Of a stretch of 64,000 bases of DNA, positions 18,273-27,193 are shown piece by piece; within the stretch, counting starts at the first letter, position 1; each line of letters starts with the position of its first letter. The position numbers and the translations under genes are program-made. A model generated the notes under the pieces. The model did not search any database and was not told the DNA's origin. It saw only the letters and a list, made by a program, of their open reading frames with translations. The DNA comes from Chelatococcus reniformis. GTDB taxonomy: Bacteria; Pseudomonadota; Alphaproteobacteria; Rhizobiales; Beijerinckiaceae. The DNA is taken from the NCBI RefSeq assembly GCF_014640075.1, contig NZ_BMGG01000006.1:290175-354174 (forward strand), in the 5' to 3' direction.

Positions 18273-18845
18273 TCAGGACAGGACCGGCACGCCGATCAGC
18301 AGCGGATGCAGGTAGCCGATCACCAGCGCGTAGGCGACGAGACCGCCGGCGACGGCCACGACATCGGCCTTCCATGAGGCCGGCCTCGCCGGAAGCCCCT
18401 GGTCGCCGCGTCGCTTGACCGCGATGCGTGCACTGACCGCCCAGGCGAGAAAAGAGCTGAACAGCAGGATCGACCCGAGGTCGCCGTTGGCAAGCAGATG
18501 GGCCGTGGCCCAGATCTTCACCGCCAGCAGCATGGGATGCTTCACCCTGAGCTTGATGAAGCCCGGTGCATAGGCAGCGACGAGGAGGATGAAGACCGGC
18601 AGGTTGAGGAGCAGCGCCAGGTGCCGGGTCCAGACCGGCGGGTCCCAGACCTGGATGTAGCCGGTCTCCCGGTAGGCGCCGAAGCCGAGCACGATCAGGA
18701 TCAGGCCAAGGGCGGAGACGACGGAATAGGCGAGCTTGTACGGCCCCTCGCCGAGAAGACCGACGAAGCGGGCCCGCGGCGCGCGCAGCATCGTGAAGAT
18801 GTGCGCAGCGAAGAACAGGACGAGACCCAGGACGAGAATCGGCAC
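18273..18845 (-). CDS. NnrU family membrane protein
   Basis: Integral membrane protein of 190 residues with about five to six helices. The NnrU pattern is visible: LFFAAHIFTMLRAPRARFVGLLGEGPYKLAY near the start (two parts), WDPPVWTRHLALLLNLPVF, then KHPMLLAVKIWATAHLLANGD, which includes conserved His residues (AHLLANGD). NnrU proteins are associated with nitric-oxide-related metabolism or haem-type modification in some bacteria, without a settled biochemical role. The start codon is GTG; an upstream ATG is out of frame. Confidence 0.85.
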   Translation of the reverse strand: MPILVLGLVLFFAAHIFTMLRAPRARFVGLLGEGPYKLAYSVVSALGLILIVLGFGAYRETGYIQVWDPPVWTRHLALLLNLPVFILLVAAYAPGFIKLRVKHPMLLAVKIWATAHLLANGDLGSILLFSSFLAWAVSARIAVKRRGDQGLPARPASWKADVVAVAGGLVAYALVIGYLHPLLIGVPVLS

Positions 18846-18990
18846 GCGGAGCCCCCATGCGGCTCAAGCCACCGGCCGCGCTCCTGCTTTAGAACGGTTC
18901 CAACACCGGGTCCAGCGCCGGCTCACCCGCAGCGTTGGTGAGGCGGATGCGAAGCCGTACCGCGCACCCGTACGCAACCGGCCGGCCGCC

Positions 18991-21900
18991 TCAGGCGGCG
19001 CTGCCCTCGCCCGGCGTCGTCGCAGCGCCATGCCCGATCTTGGGCTTCTTGGACTTGCCTTCCTCGAGGCGCTGCAACACGGCGAAGAACGACGGCACGA
19101 ACAGCACTGCAAGGCAGGTCGAGGCCAGCATGCCGCTGACCACAGCGATACCGATGGAGGCGCGGGACGCCGCCCCCGCCCCGGTGGCGAAGATCAACGG
19201 CACCATGCCCAAGATGAAGGCGAAGGACGTCATCAGGATGGGCCGGAAGCGCAGCCGCGCCGCCTCCGTTGCCGCCGCGTCGATCTCCATGCCTTCGGCG
19301 CGCTTCTCGCGCGCATACTCGACGATGAGGATGGCGTTCTTGGCGGCCAGCGAAATCAGCAACACGATGCCGATCTGGGTGTAAAGGTTGTTGGGCAGCC
19401 CCAGCGCATTGAGCGCCAGCACCGTTCCGAGCAGCGCCAGCGGCACCGCGAGGATCACCGACAACGGCTGGATCCAGCTCTCGTACTGGCCGGCGAGAAC
19501 GAAATAGACCAGCACCAGCGCCAGAGCGAAGACCATATAGATCTGATTGCCGACAATCTGTTCCTGGTAGGACATGGCGGTCCAGGCCGTGTCGGTGCCC
19601 GGCGGCAGCGTCTGCTTGGCGATCTGGTTCATCAGGTCCATGGCTTCGCCGGAGCTGAAGCCAGGTGCAGGGCCGCCAGCCAGGGTGACTGACGGGTAGA
19701 GGTTGTAGAGCGTGATGAGCGGCGGGCCGACCTCTTCCTTCAGGCTCGCCAGCGTGCCGATCGGCACCATTGTTCCGTTTCCAGCCTTGACCTTGAGCGC
19801 CAGCACGTCCTGGGGGCGCAGCCGGAAGATCGAGTCGGCCTGTACATAGACCTGGAAGACGTTGTTGAACTTGGTGAACTGGTTGACATAGGTCGAGCCG
19901 AGGAAGGCTTCGAGCGTCGAGAACACCTGCCCCACGGTGACGCCGAGGGTCTCTGCCTTGATGCGGTCGACCTCGAGCCGGAACTGCTTGACGTCGGCTT
20001 TGAAGGTGGTGTTGACGCGCTGCAAGGCCGACTGCGTCGAGGCGTTCTGGATCAGCTGCTGGACGACATTCTGCATCTTGCTGAAGTCGGAGCTGCCATC
20101 CTTGGTCTCCACCATGATGGTGAAGCCGCCGGTGCTGCCGATGCCCTGGATCGGCGGCGGCACCAGCACGAAGGCCGTCGCATCCTGAAGCTTGCCGAGG
20201 CCCTCGTTCAGGCGGCCGTAGATGCTCCTGAGGCTCAGCTCGGGCGTGGTGCGCTCCGACCAGTCCTTCAGGATGACGTAGAGCATGCCCGCGTTGAACA
20301 TGGTGGCGTTGTTGTCGAGCGGTGAGACACCGCTCACGCCGACCACGTTCTCGACACCGGGCGTGTCCAGCGCAACCTTGGTAGCCTGGGCAACGACCCG
20401 GGTGGTGCGCTCGATCGAAGCGGCGTCCGGCAGGTTGAGGCTGACGACGAGGTAGCCCTGGTCCTCGTTGGGCAGGAAGGCCGTCGGCACCTTGGTCATG
20501 CCCCAAAACGCGGCGCCAATGAGCACAAAGCCGACCAAGACCGTCAGCACGCTGTGCGCCACCAGGCGGTGGACGAGGCCGGCGTACCAGTGCTCCGCCT
20601 TGTTGTAGACCGCGTTGAAGCCGCGATAGATGACGTTGCGCTGCTCGGGCGGGGTCGGCACCTTGAGCCATAGCGCGCACTGGGTGGGCTTCAGCGTGGC
20701 AGCGTTGATGGCGGAGATGAACGCGGTCGCCGCGATGACGAGGGCGAACTGCTGATACATCTGCCCGGTCAGGCCCGGCAGCGAGGCGGCCGGCAGGAAC
20801 ACGGCCATCAGTACCAGGGTGATGCCGATGATCGGCCCGAACAGCTCCGACATGGCCTTGACCGCCGCGTCGTGGCTGCTCATTCCCGCCTCGAGGTGGC
20901 GCGAGACGCCCTCGACGATGACGATGGCGTCGTCGACGACGATGCCGATGGCGAGCACGATGGCGAACAGCGTGGTCGTGTTGACCGAGAAGCCCATCGC
21001 CGCCATCGCCGCGAAGGCGCCGATGATGGTGACTGGCACCGTCGTCGCCGGCACCAGCATGGCACGCCAGTCCTGCAGGAACATCAGGATGACGATGAGC
21101 ACCAGGACGGCAGCGATGATCAGCGTGACGTAGACCTCGTGAATCGAGGCGGACACGAATTTCGTGGTGTCGAAGGGTATCTCGTAGACGAGGCCGGGCG
21201 GAAACGCCTTGGCGAGCTCCGCCATCTTGTTGGTGACTTCGGTCGCCACCGCCAGGGCGTTCGCATTGGGCAGCAGGAAGATGCCGATCGCGGCCGACGG
21301 CGCTCCGTTGAACATGGCCTGGTGGCTGTAGGACTGGGAGCCGAGCTCGACGCGGCCGATGTCGCGCACGCGCACGATCTGGCCGCCGTTGCTGTTGTCG
21401 ACCTTGACGATAATGCTCTCGAATTCGGTCGGGTTGTCGAAGCGGCCGTTGATGTTGATGGTATACTGGAAGTTGAGGTCCTGGGGCGCCGGCGGCATGC
21501 CGACCATCCCCGCGGTGACCTCGGTGCTTTGCTGCTGGATGGCGTTGACGACGTCGTTCGGCACGAGACCGAAGGCCTGCAGCTTCTGCGGGTCCATCCA
21601 CACGCGCATGGCATAGGGGCCCGAGCCGAAGACGGTGACATTGCCGACACCGGGAAGCCTGGCGAGCTCGTTCTGGAGGTTGATGCCGGCGTAGTTCGAC
21701 AGGAACAGGTTGTCGAACTTTCCGTCGGGCGAATGCAGGTTGATGAACTGGAGGATGGACGTGGATTTCTTCTGGACGTTCAGACCCTGCACGGCGACGG
21801 CCTGCGGCAGCTGCGCCTGGGCCAACGAGACGCGGTTCTGCACCAGCACCTGCGCCATATTTGGATCGGTGCCGATGTCGAAGGTGATGATTAGGCTGTA

Positions 21901-22164
21901 GCTGCCGTCGCTGGCGCTCGTCGACTGCATGTAGATCATGCCCTGAACGCCGTTGACCTGCTGCTCGATCGGCAGCGCGACGGTATCCATCACCGTGCGC
22001 GCGCTGGCGCCCGGATAGGAGGCGGTCACCGACACCGTCGGCGGCACCACGTTCGGGTATTGGGAGACGGGCAGGCTCAGCAGGGAGACGGCGCCGAGCA
22101 GCACGATGACGAGCGCCAGCGTGTTCGAGAGAACCGGCCGCTCGATGAAAAATTTCGAGAACAT
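18991..22164 (-). CDS. RND multidrug efflux pump, inner-membrane transporter (AcrB/MexB type)
   Basis: Proton-driven trimeric exporter of the hydrophobe/amphiphile RND family, 1057 residues. It starts MFSKFFIERPVLSNTLALV and shows the first periplasmic-loop blocks YPNVVPPTVSVTASYPGAS and EQQVNGVQGMIYM, the membrane proton relay GIVVDDAIVIVE in helix 4 (two Asp), and the repeat of this layout in the second half (SLAAKNAILIVEYARE). Length and twofold architecture are normal. It lies 32 bases after the adaptor gene and is co-transcribed with it. No outer-membrane channel or dedicated regulator gene is adjacent, so the pump probably borrows a TolC-type channel encoded elsewhere. Confidence 0.96.
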   Translation of the reverse strand: MFSKFFIERPVLSNTLALVIVLLGAVSLLSLPVSQYPNVVPPTVSVTASYPGASARTVMDTVALPIEQQVNGVQGMIYMQSTSASDGSYSLIITFDIGTDPNMAQVLVQNRVSLAQAQLPQAVAVQGLNVQKKSTSILQFINLHSPDGKFDNLFLSNYAGINLQNELARLPGVGNVTVFGSGPYAMRVWMDPQKLQAFGLVPNDVVNAIQQQSTEVTAGMVGMPPAPQDLNFQYTININGRFDNPTEFESIIVKVDNSNGGQIVRVRDIGRVELGSQSYSHQAMFNGAPSAAIGIFLLPNANALAVATEVTNKMAELAKAFPPGLVYEIPFDTTKFVSASIHEVYVTLIIAAVLVLIVILMFLQDWRAMLVPATTVPVTIIGAFAAMAAMGFSVNTTTLFAIVLAIGIVVDDAIVIVEGVSRHLEAGMSSHDAAVKAMSELFGPIIGITLVLMAVFLPAASLPGLTGQMYQQFALVIAATAFISAINAATLKPTQCALWLKVPTPPEQRNVIYRGFNAVYNKAEHWYAGLVHRLVAHSVLTVLVGFVLIGAAFWGMTKVPTAFLPNEDQGYLVVSLNLPDAASIERTTRVVAQATKVALDTPGVENVVGVSGVSPLDNNATMFNAGMLYVILKDWSERTTPELSLRSIYGRLNEGLGKLQDATAFVLVPPPIQGIGSTGGFTIMVETKDGSSDFSKMQNVVQQLIQNASTQSALQRVNTTFKADVKQFRLEVDRIKAETLGVTVGQVFSTLEAFLGSTYVNQFTKFNNVFQVYVQADSIFRLRPQDVLALKVKAGNGTMVPIGTLASLKEEVGPPLITLYNLYPSVTLAGGPAPGFSSGEAMDLMNQIAKQTLPPGTDTAWTAMSYQEQIVGNQIYMVFALALVLVYFVLAGQYESWIQPLSVILAVPLALLGTVLALNALGLPNNLYTQIGIVLLISLAAKNAILIVEYAREKRAEGMEIDAAATEAARLRFRPILMTSFAFILGMVPLIFATGAGAASRASIGIAVVSGMLASTCLAVLFVPSFFAVLQRLEEGKSKKPKIGHGAATTPGEGSAA

Positions 22165-22196
22165 TCAGGCCGCCTCGTTCGCGTTTCCGGTCCAGA

Positions 22197-23444
22197 TCAG
22201 GGTTTTGCCGGCGCCGCAGCCGGTGCGGCGGCAGGCGTCGCAGCAGGTGGAGCGGCAGGCGCCGGCGCTTGAGCCCGGGCCATCTGCCCCTGCTGGGGGG
22301 CGACCTTGTTGCCGGGGATCGCCCGCTGCACGCCCCCGACGACGACCTGGTCGCCGGGCTGAAGGCCGTCACTGATCACCCGCAGCTGGCCGTCGAGCTG
22401 TCCCGGCTTGATCTGGCGCTGCTCGACGATGTTGTCCTTGTTGACGACCATGACGTAGCTGCCGACCTGATTGGAGCCGATCGCGGCGTCGTCGACCAGG
22501 AGCGCATTGGGCAGCTTGTTGACCGGCACGCGCACACGCACGAACAGGCCCGGCAGCAGTTCGAAATTCGGATTGTCGAAGATGCCACGGATCTGCAGCG
22601 TGCCGGTGTTCGGGTCGATCTGGGGCGCGATGTAGTCGATCTTGCCCTTGTGCTTGAACTCGGTCTCGGTCTGGAGGGCGATCTCGACCTCCATGCTCTT
22701 GTTGTTCTCGCGCAGCTCCTTGAGGCTGATGCCCTGCTTGGCGAAGCCTTCGCGAAGCGTGAGGACCTGCTGCTCGCTGACATTGAAGTAGACGTAGATC
22801 GGATTGATCTGGACGATCGTCGCGAGCTTGGTCGGCCCGGAGTAGCCGACCAATGCGCCCACATCCACCAGGTGGCGGGTGACGACGCCGTCGAACGGAG
22901 CCGTCACCGCGGTGTAACCCAGGTTGATGGTGGCGACCTGGACGTTGGCCTTGTCCGCCGCGACCTGAGCGACCGCCGCGTCGAGGTTGGTCTTGGCGTC
23001 GTCGACCGCCTTCTGCGATGCGAAATCCTGACGGCCCAGTTGCGCCTGGCGATTGTATTCGAGCTGCGCGTTGGTCTGCTTGGCCTGGGCGCTCGCCAGC
23101 TCGGCCTTCTGGAGATCGAGCTGCGCCTGATACTGGTCCTTCTCGATGCCGAAGAGCAGCTGGCCCTTCTTCACCGGCTGGCCGTCCTTATAGTTGATCG
23201 ACACGAGGAAGCCCTGGACGCGAGCCTCCAGATCGACCGCGTTCACGGCCGCGGTGTTGCCCGTGAACTCGGCGTAGACCGTCACGGGCTTCTGCACCGG
23301 CTGGGCAATGGTGACCGTGGCCGGCGGCGGCGGCACGTAGGCATTCTTCTCGTTGCAGCCTACCAGCGCGGCAACGGCGGCGCCGGCGAGCGCGATGCGC
23401 ATGCGGCCCCGCAAGCGGCCCAAGCGTCTGAACTCTGCCCCCAT
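22197..23444 (-). CDS. RND efflux periplasmic adaptor (membrane fusion lipoprotein)
   Basis: AcrA/MexA-type protein of 415 residues that links the pump to an outer-membrane channel. An Arg-rich start precedes a hydrophobic segment ending in the lipobox AALVGC (Cys about residue 30), so it is probably a lipoprotein. The barrel-sandwich halves read VDLEARVQGFLVSINYKDGQPVKKG (two parts) and TAVTAPFDGVVTRHLVDVGALV; between them lies a helical hairpin rich in Gln, Ala and Lys. The last 40 residues are a Pro/Ala tail. It is the first gene of the two-gene pump operon. Confidence 0.94.
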   Translation of the reverse strand: MGAEFRRLGRLRGRMRIALAGAAVAALVGCNEKNAYVPPPPATVTIAQPVQKPVTVYAEFTGNTAAVNAVDLEARVQGFLVSINYKDGQPVKKGQLLFGIEKDQYQAQLDLQKAELASAQAKQTNAQLEYNRQAQLGRQDFASQKAVDDAKTNLDAAVAQVAADKANVQVATINLGYTAVTAPFDGVVTRHLVDVGALVGYSGPTKLATIVQINPIYVYFNVSEQQVLTLREGFAKQGISLKELRENNKSMEVEIALQTETEFKHKGKIDYIAPQIDPNTGTLQIRGIFDNPNFELLPGLFVRVRVPVNKLPNALLVDDAAIGSNQVGSYVMVVNKDNIVEQRQIKPGQLDGQLRVISDGLQPGDQVVVGGVQRAIPGNKVAPQQGQMARAQAPAPAAPPAATPAAAPAAAPAKP

Positions 23445-23618
23445 GAGAACCGTCGCCCCCTGTCGCGCCTCGCCTCACATCGCCCGCCGTGGGTGATCAC
23501 GCCCGGCAGCGGACGCACACGTGTAGCTGAAGGTCGCGGTCGAGGCTATGGCCGACGGCACACACGCGCGGGGGGATTTGTTGCACTGCGCAGGCCGCCA
23601 AGCCCCCCCGCCCGTGCG

Positions 23619-25058
23619 TTATTCTGCCGCGGACAGCGTTCGGCCGTCGCCGCTCGCCGCGAGCGCATGAATTTGCACGAGGTCCGCAACGAACGCCGCA
23701 TAGGCCTCCCGCTTTGCCGCTTCGTCCGGCAGACGCAGCAGATAGGACGGGTGAACCGTAATGAAGCCGGCAAAGCCGTCGAGGAACTGCGCCGACCCCC
23801 GCGAGCGTCCGATCGGCAACGCCTTGCCGGCGAGGGCCAGAACCGCTGTCGCACCGAGCGCCACGACTAGGCGGGGTTGAACGAACTCGAGTTCGCGGAT
23901 CAGCCACCAGCGATAATGCTTCACCTCGCCGGCGGTCGGGGTTTGGTGCAGCCGCCGTTTGCCACGCTGCTCGAACTTGAAGTGCTTCACCGCATTGGTC
24001 ACGTAGGAGCGGCTCCGGTCGACGCCCGCCTCCGCCATGGCGCGGTCGAGGAGCTGACCTGCCGGACCGACGAACGGCCGTCCCTGCACGTCCTCCTGAT
24101 CCCCTGGCTGCTCGCCGACGAAGGCGAGGGGCGCGCCGACCGGCCCCTCCCCCAGCACCGCCCGGGTCCCCCCGTGCACGAATGGCTCCGCCGCAGCGAT
24201 GATGCGGTTAAGGGCGTCGAGAGTCTCGGGATCCTGGTTCGCCATGGCGGCGACGGCCTTCTGCGGATCACGCTTGGTGGGCATGGCAGCCTCCCGTTGC
24301 AGCATGTCCTCAACGCGCGAAGAGGCCGATCGGATGAGGGCCGGGATGGCGGCCGTCTCCGGCATGTTGCGCCAGTACTTGCGTGGCATCTCGCCGCGCA
24401 TGGCCGCAGGATTGAGGCGAGCGGGATTGAAGGTGCTCTCGTAGTAGCCGCGCCAGCTTGCCTCGAATGCATCGGTCGGCGGCGCATCCGCGCGCCGACC
24501 GGACGGGCCGAAGGCGAGCTCCGATCCATCCCAATGGGCCGAGCCCATCGGCGTCAGGATCGACCAGCGCATGCGTCTGAAGCGGTCGACGAAGAACGGC
24601 GCCGCAGCTTCCAAAATGAAGTGGTCGGGCTCGAACCACGCGGTGAAGCGCTCCGCCCCGGCCTCCTCGTCCGCGCGGCGAAAGCGCAGGAACGCATGCA
24701 TCTTGTGCAGGTCGCGGCGCACGGCCTTGTCCATCAGCGCCAGGCGATGGACGAGCGGGTCACTCGCCACCTCCAGCAACGAGCGTTCGCCCATCTGGAT
24801 GCGCCAGACCAGAGCAAAGAGCAGCGCGTAGCGCTCCGGATCGGAATGGCACACCACGTGCGAAATCAGTTCGCCCACGGCTCTCGGCAAGGCGACGGGC
24901 GGCCCGTCCGGCAAGGCCTCGCTGCCGAACAGGCCCGCCCCCTCCGCCGACCACTCGACGTCGTCGGGGACGGCGGACGCGGCGAGAAGCGCCCGCACGG
25001 CGCGGCGAAAACCGGCCAGATCGGCGCCGCGGGAGAGGACGACATGATGGCTCGCCAT
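23619..25058 (-). CDS. UdgX-type uracil-DNA-binding protein fused to a TIGR03915-like domain
   Basis: A two-domain protein of 479 residues. The N-terminal half (1-250) resembles the domain usually encoded beside radical SAM DNA-repair proteins (RRDLHKMHAFLRFR, AWFEPDHFILE, WSILTPMGSAHWDG). The C-terminal half is a UdgX-like uracil-DNA glycosylase fold: GEQPGD (315-320), GRPFVGPAGQLLD, TNAVKHFKFE, the UdgX loop KRRLHQTP (367-374) with the His (371) known in this family to trap the sugar covalently, and HPSYLLRL (436-443). The UDG domain contains no cysteine, so the usual iron-sulfur cluster cannot form there in the usual way. The start codon overlaps the stop of the radical SAM gene. Confidence 0.9.
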   Translation of the reverse strand: MASHHVVLSRGADLAGFRRAVRALLAASAVPDDVEWSAEGAGLFGSEALPDGPPVALPRAVGELISHVVCHSDPERYALLFALVWRIQMGERSLLEVASDPLVHRLALMDKAVRRDLHKMHAFLRFRRADEEAGAERFTAWFEPDHFILEAAAPFFVDRFRRMRWSILTPMGSAHWDGSELAFGPSGRRADAPPTDAFEASWRGYYESTFNPARLNPAAMRGEMPRKYWRNMPETAAIPALIRSASSRVEDMLQREAAMPTKRDPQKAVAAMANQDPETLDALNRIIAAAEPFVHGGTRAVLGEGPVGAPLAFVGEQPGDQEDVQGRPFVGPAGQLLDRAMAEAGVDRSRSYVTNAVKHFKFEQRGKRRLHQTPTAGEVKHYRWWLIRELEFVQPRLVVALGATAVLALAGKALPIGRSRGSAQFLDGFAGFITVHPSYLLRLPDEAAKREAYAAFVADLVQIHALAASGDGRTLSAAE

Positions 25059-26269
25059 CAGAACAGGCTCAACTGGCGGGGCGGCGTGACGAGCCGGGCC
25101 CGAAGGTCCAGACGATCGGTCAGGCCGACGGGCCGGTGGTCGGCGGCGATCAGGAAAGGCCGCGCGCGCTTGAGCCCCGCGGTAAGCCGGGCCACGTCGG
25201 CCAGGCGTAGCGTCGTCCAGCGGCGCGCCGCTACGATTCGGTCGACGGCCCGTTTGCCGAGGCCCGGCACGCGCAGCAGCAACTCACGCTCGGCGCTGTT
25301 GACATCGACGGGATAGCGCTCACGGTGCTTGAGGGCCCAGGCGAGCTTGGGATCGATCTCCAGATCCAGCATCCCCCCGGCCCCGCCGGCGACGATCTCC
25401 GGCACCGTGAAGCCGTAGTGCCGCAGCAGCCAATCCGCCTGATAGAGCCGGTTCTCGCGGATCAGCTGAGGCGGCTTGATCGGCAGAACCGGACTCGCCG
25501 CGGGGATGGGGCTGAAGGCTGAATAGTAGACGCGGTTGAGCCGGAAGCCATCGTAGAGCCCCGCGGACATGGCCAGCACGCCTTCATCGGTCGTATCGTC
25601 GGCACCGACGATGATCTGAGTGCTCTGACCCGCCGGCGCAAAGCGGCGACGTTCGGCCTTGGCCTCGCTGATGCGTTCCGACATCTGCCCCATCGCAGTG
25701 CGGATCGAGGCGCTGTCCTTCTCCGGCGCCAGGCGCCGCAGGCTCTGCGAGGACGGCAGCTCGACGTTGACCGACAGCCGGTCGGCCCATAGCCCCGCCT
25801 GTTCGATGAGCCACGGGCTCGCCTCGGGAATGGTCTTGAGATGAATATAGCCAGCGAAGCCCTCGTCCCGGCGCAGCCGCTTGGCCACCAACATCATCTG
25901 CTCCATCGTATAATCGGGCGAGCGAATGATGCCCGACGACAGAAACAGCCCCTCGATATAGTTCCGCTTGTAGAATTCGACCGTGACATTGACGATCTCG
26001 TCGACGGAAAATCGTGCGCGCCTCACGTTCGACGAGCGGCGATTGATGCAGTAGGCGCAATCGAACAGGCAGACATTGGTCATCAGGATCTTGAGCAGCG
26101 ACACGCAGCGCCCGTCCGGCGTGTAGGCATGGCAGATACCCGCGCCCGTGGTCGAGCCCAGCCCCTCCCGGCCGGCCGCACGTTTGGGCGCCCCGGACGA
26201 CGCGCACGAGGCATCGTATTTCGCGGCGTCCGCGAGGATCCTTAGCTTGACCGTGAGCGATGTATCCAA
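25058..26269 (-). CDS. Putative DNA modification/repair radical SAM protein
   Basis: Radical SAM enzyme of the family paired with TIGR03915/UdgX proteins, 403 residues as called. The cluster motif CLFDCAYC (Cys67, 71, 74) is intact, preceded by LKILMTNV, and the C-terminal part holds a helix-hairpin-helix DNA-binding motif LLLRVPGLGKRAVDRIVAAR. The family start YDASCASSG follows closely. The reaction is unknown; partner and motif suggest handling of damaged or modified DNA. I chose a TTG start at 26269 because GGAG lies eight bases upstream and the N-terminus then matches the family; GTG codons at 26308 or 26332 would add 13-21 residues. It is translationally coupled to the UdgX gene. Confidence 0.9.
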   Translation of the reverse strand: MDTSLTVKLRILADAAKYDASCASSGAPKRAAGREGLGSTTGAGICHAYTPDGRCVSLLKILMTNVCLFDCAYCINRRSSNVRRARFSVDEIVNVTVEFYKRNYIEGLFLSSGIIRSPDYTMEQMMLVAKRLRRDEGFAGYIHLKTIPEASPWLIEQAGLWADRLSVNVELPSSQSLRRLAPEKDSASIRTAMGQMSERISEAKAERRRFAPAGQSTQIIVGADDTTDEGVLAMSAGLYDGFRLNRVYYSAFSPIPAASPVLPIKPPQLIRENRLYQADWLLRHYGFTVPEIVAGGAGGMLDLEIDPKLAWALKHRERYPVDVNSAERELLLRVPGLGKRAVDRIVAARRWTTLRLADVARLTAGLKRARPFLIAADHRPVGLTDRLDLRARLVTPPRQLSLF

Positions 26270-26353
26270 TGCTTCATCTCCGTGTTCACTATATGTTCCA
26301 TCAAACACGGAAGGCAAGCGGCGCTCGTGCACGCGCCGCGGCGATCGGCGGCA

Positions 26354-27031
26354 TCAGCCGCGGATGCGGCGCTCCGAGGCGGCCAAGGCGAGTTGGTCGA
26401 CGGCATCCTCGACCAGGCTGACGTGGTGCAGCATCGTCGTGTGGGCTTGAACCGCGTCCCCCCGCGCGATCGCCTGAACGACGGCGTCGTGCTCGGCATA
26501 CGAGAGGCGCAGGCGCCCCTCGGCGCGGAACTGCGCCCGGCGAAACGGCGCCAGGCGGCGGCGCAGACTGGACGCGATCTCGGCGACGATGCCGTTGTGT
26601 GCGCCCTTGTAGATGGTGGAGTGGAAGCGAACGTTGGCGTCGGCATAGGCGCTCTCGTCGCCACGCTCGACGATCTCGGCCATGGCCTGATGCAGGCTGG
26701 CGAGGCGGCGGCGCTCGATCGGCGTCATGCTCATGGCGGCCAGGCGCGCGCAGGTCGCCTCGATCTCGCCCATGGCGACGAACAACTCCTCGAGCTGGGC
26801 GGAGGTGACGTGCGTGACCGTCGCGCCCCGCCGAGGCTTTGCATCGATGAGACCGGTGGTGGCGAGTTGGCGCAGGGCCTCGCGGACCGGGGTCCGCGAG
26901 ACGCCGTAGCGCGCGGCAAGCCCGGTCTCGTCGAGCCGTGCGCCCGGCGCGAGCTCTCCCGTCAGAATGGCGTCGGCAAGCTCGCCGGCGAGCCATTCGG
27001 CCCGAGTCTGCGCTGGTGAATCGCTCTGCAT
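26354..27031 (-). CDS. GntR family regulator (FCD subfamily)
   Basis: Ligand-responsive repressor or activator of 225 residues. The winged helix-turn-helix occupies residues 12-75 (LAPGARLDETGLAARYGVSR, TPVREALRQLATTGLI), followed by an all-helical FCD domain with the metal/ligand residues ADANVRFHSTIYKGAHN and LSYAEHDAVVQAI plus TTMLHHVSLVED. It is divergent from the ureide import-and-degradation operon that starts at 27194, and four operator-like sites lie in the shared spacer, so it very likely controls that operon. The start ATG has a weak AGGG upstream; the longer frame from 27076 is not supported. Confidence 0.93.
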   Translation of the reverse strand: MQSDSPAQTRAEWLAGELADAILTGELAPGARLDETGLAARYGVSRTPVREALRQLATTGLIDAKPRRGATVTHVTSAQLEELFVAMGEIEATCARLAAMSMTPIERRRLASLHQAMAEIVERGDESAYADANVRFHSTIYKGAHNGIVAEIASSLRRRLAPFRRAQFRAEGRLRLSYAEHDAVVQAIARGDAVQAHTTMLHHVSLVEDAVDQLALAASERRIRG

Positions 27032-27103
27032 CACCCTGCCTGTCTTAGCGGCTAGCAGCGCCGCCGCGCTGCTCAAATTCTACGCGTCACCGGTTCCAAA
27101 TTT

Positions 27104-27175
27104 AAGCATGCAACGACAACATTTAGGCATGCAACATCACATTATTGTATGCAAAATTCCACCTTAAGCATGCAA
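27104..27175. promoter_or_regulatory. Four phased operator-like sites for the GntR regulator
   Basis: The motif GCATGCAA (or GTATGCAA) occurs four times, starting at 27106, 27127, 27147 and 27168. The spacings are 21, 20 and 21 bases, close to two helical turns, so all sites face the same side of the DNA. GCATGC is itself palindromic, as expected for a dimeric GntR protein. The last site ends eight bases before the AGGAGG of the first transporter gene. The stretch is AT-rich relative to its surroundings. Confidence 0.7.
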
Positions 27176-27193
27176 TTTTGCGAGGAGGTCATG

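Noticed and set aside
18923-22372. 1149-codon frame on the minus strand overlapping the RND pump in another frame
   Set aside because: It is an out-of-frame shadow of the AcrB-type gene; the pump frame shows the transporter motifs, the shadow reads as Arg/Gly/His-rich sequence.
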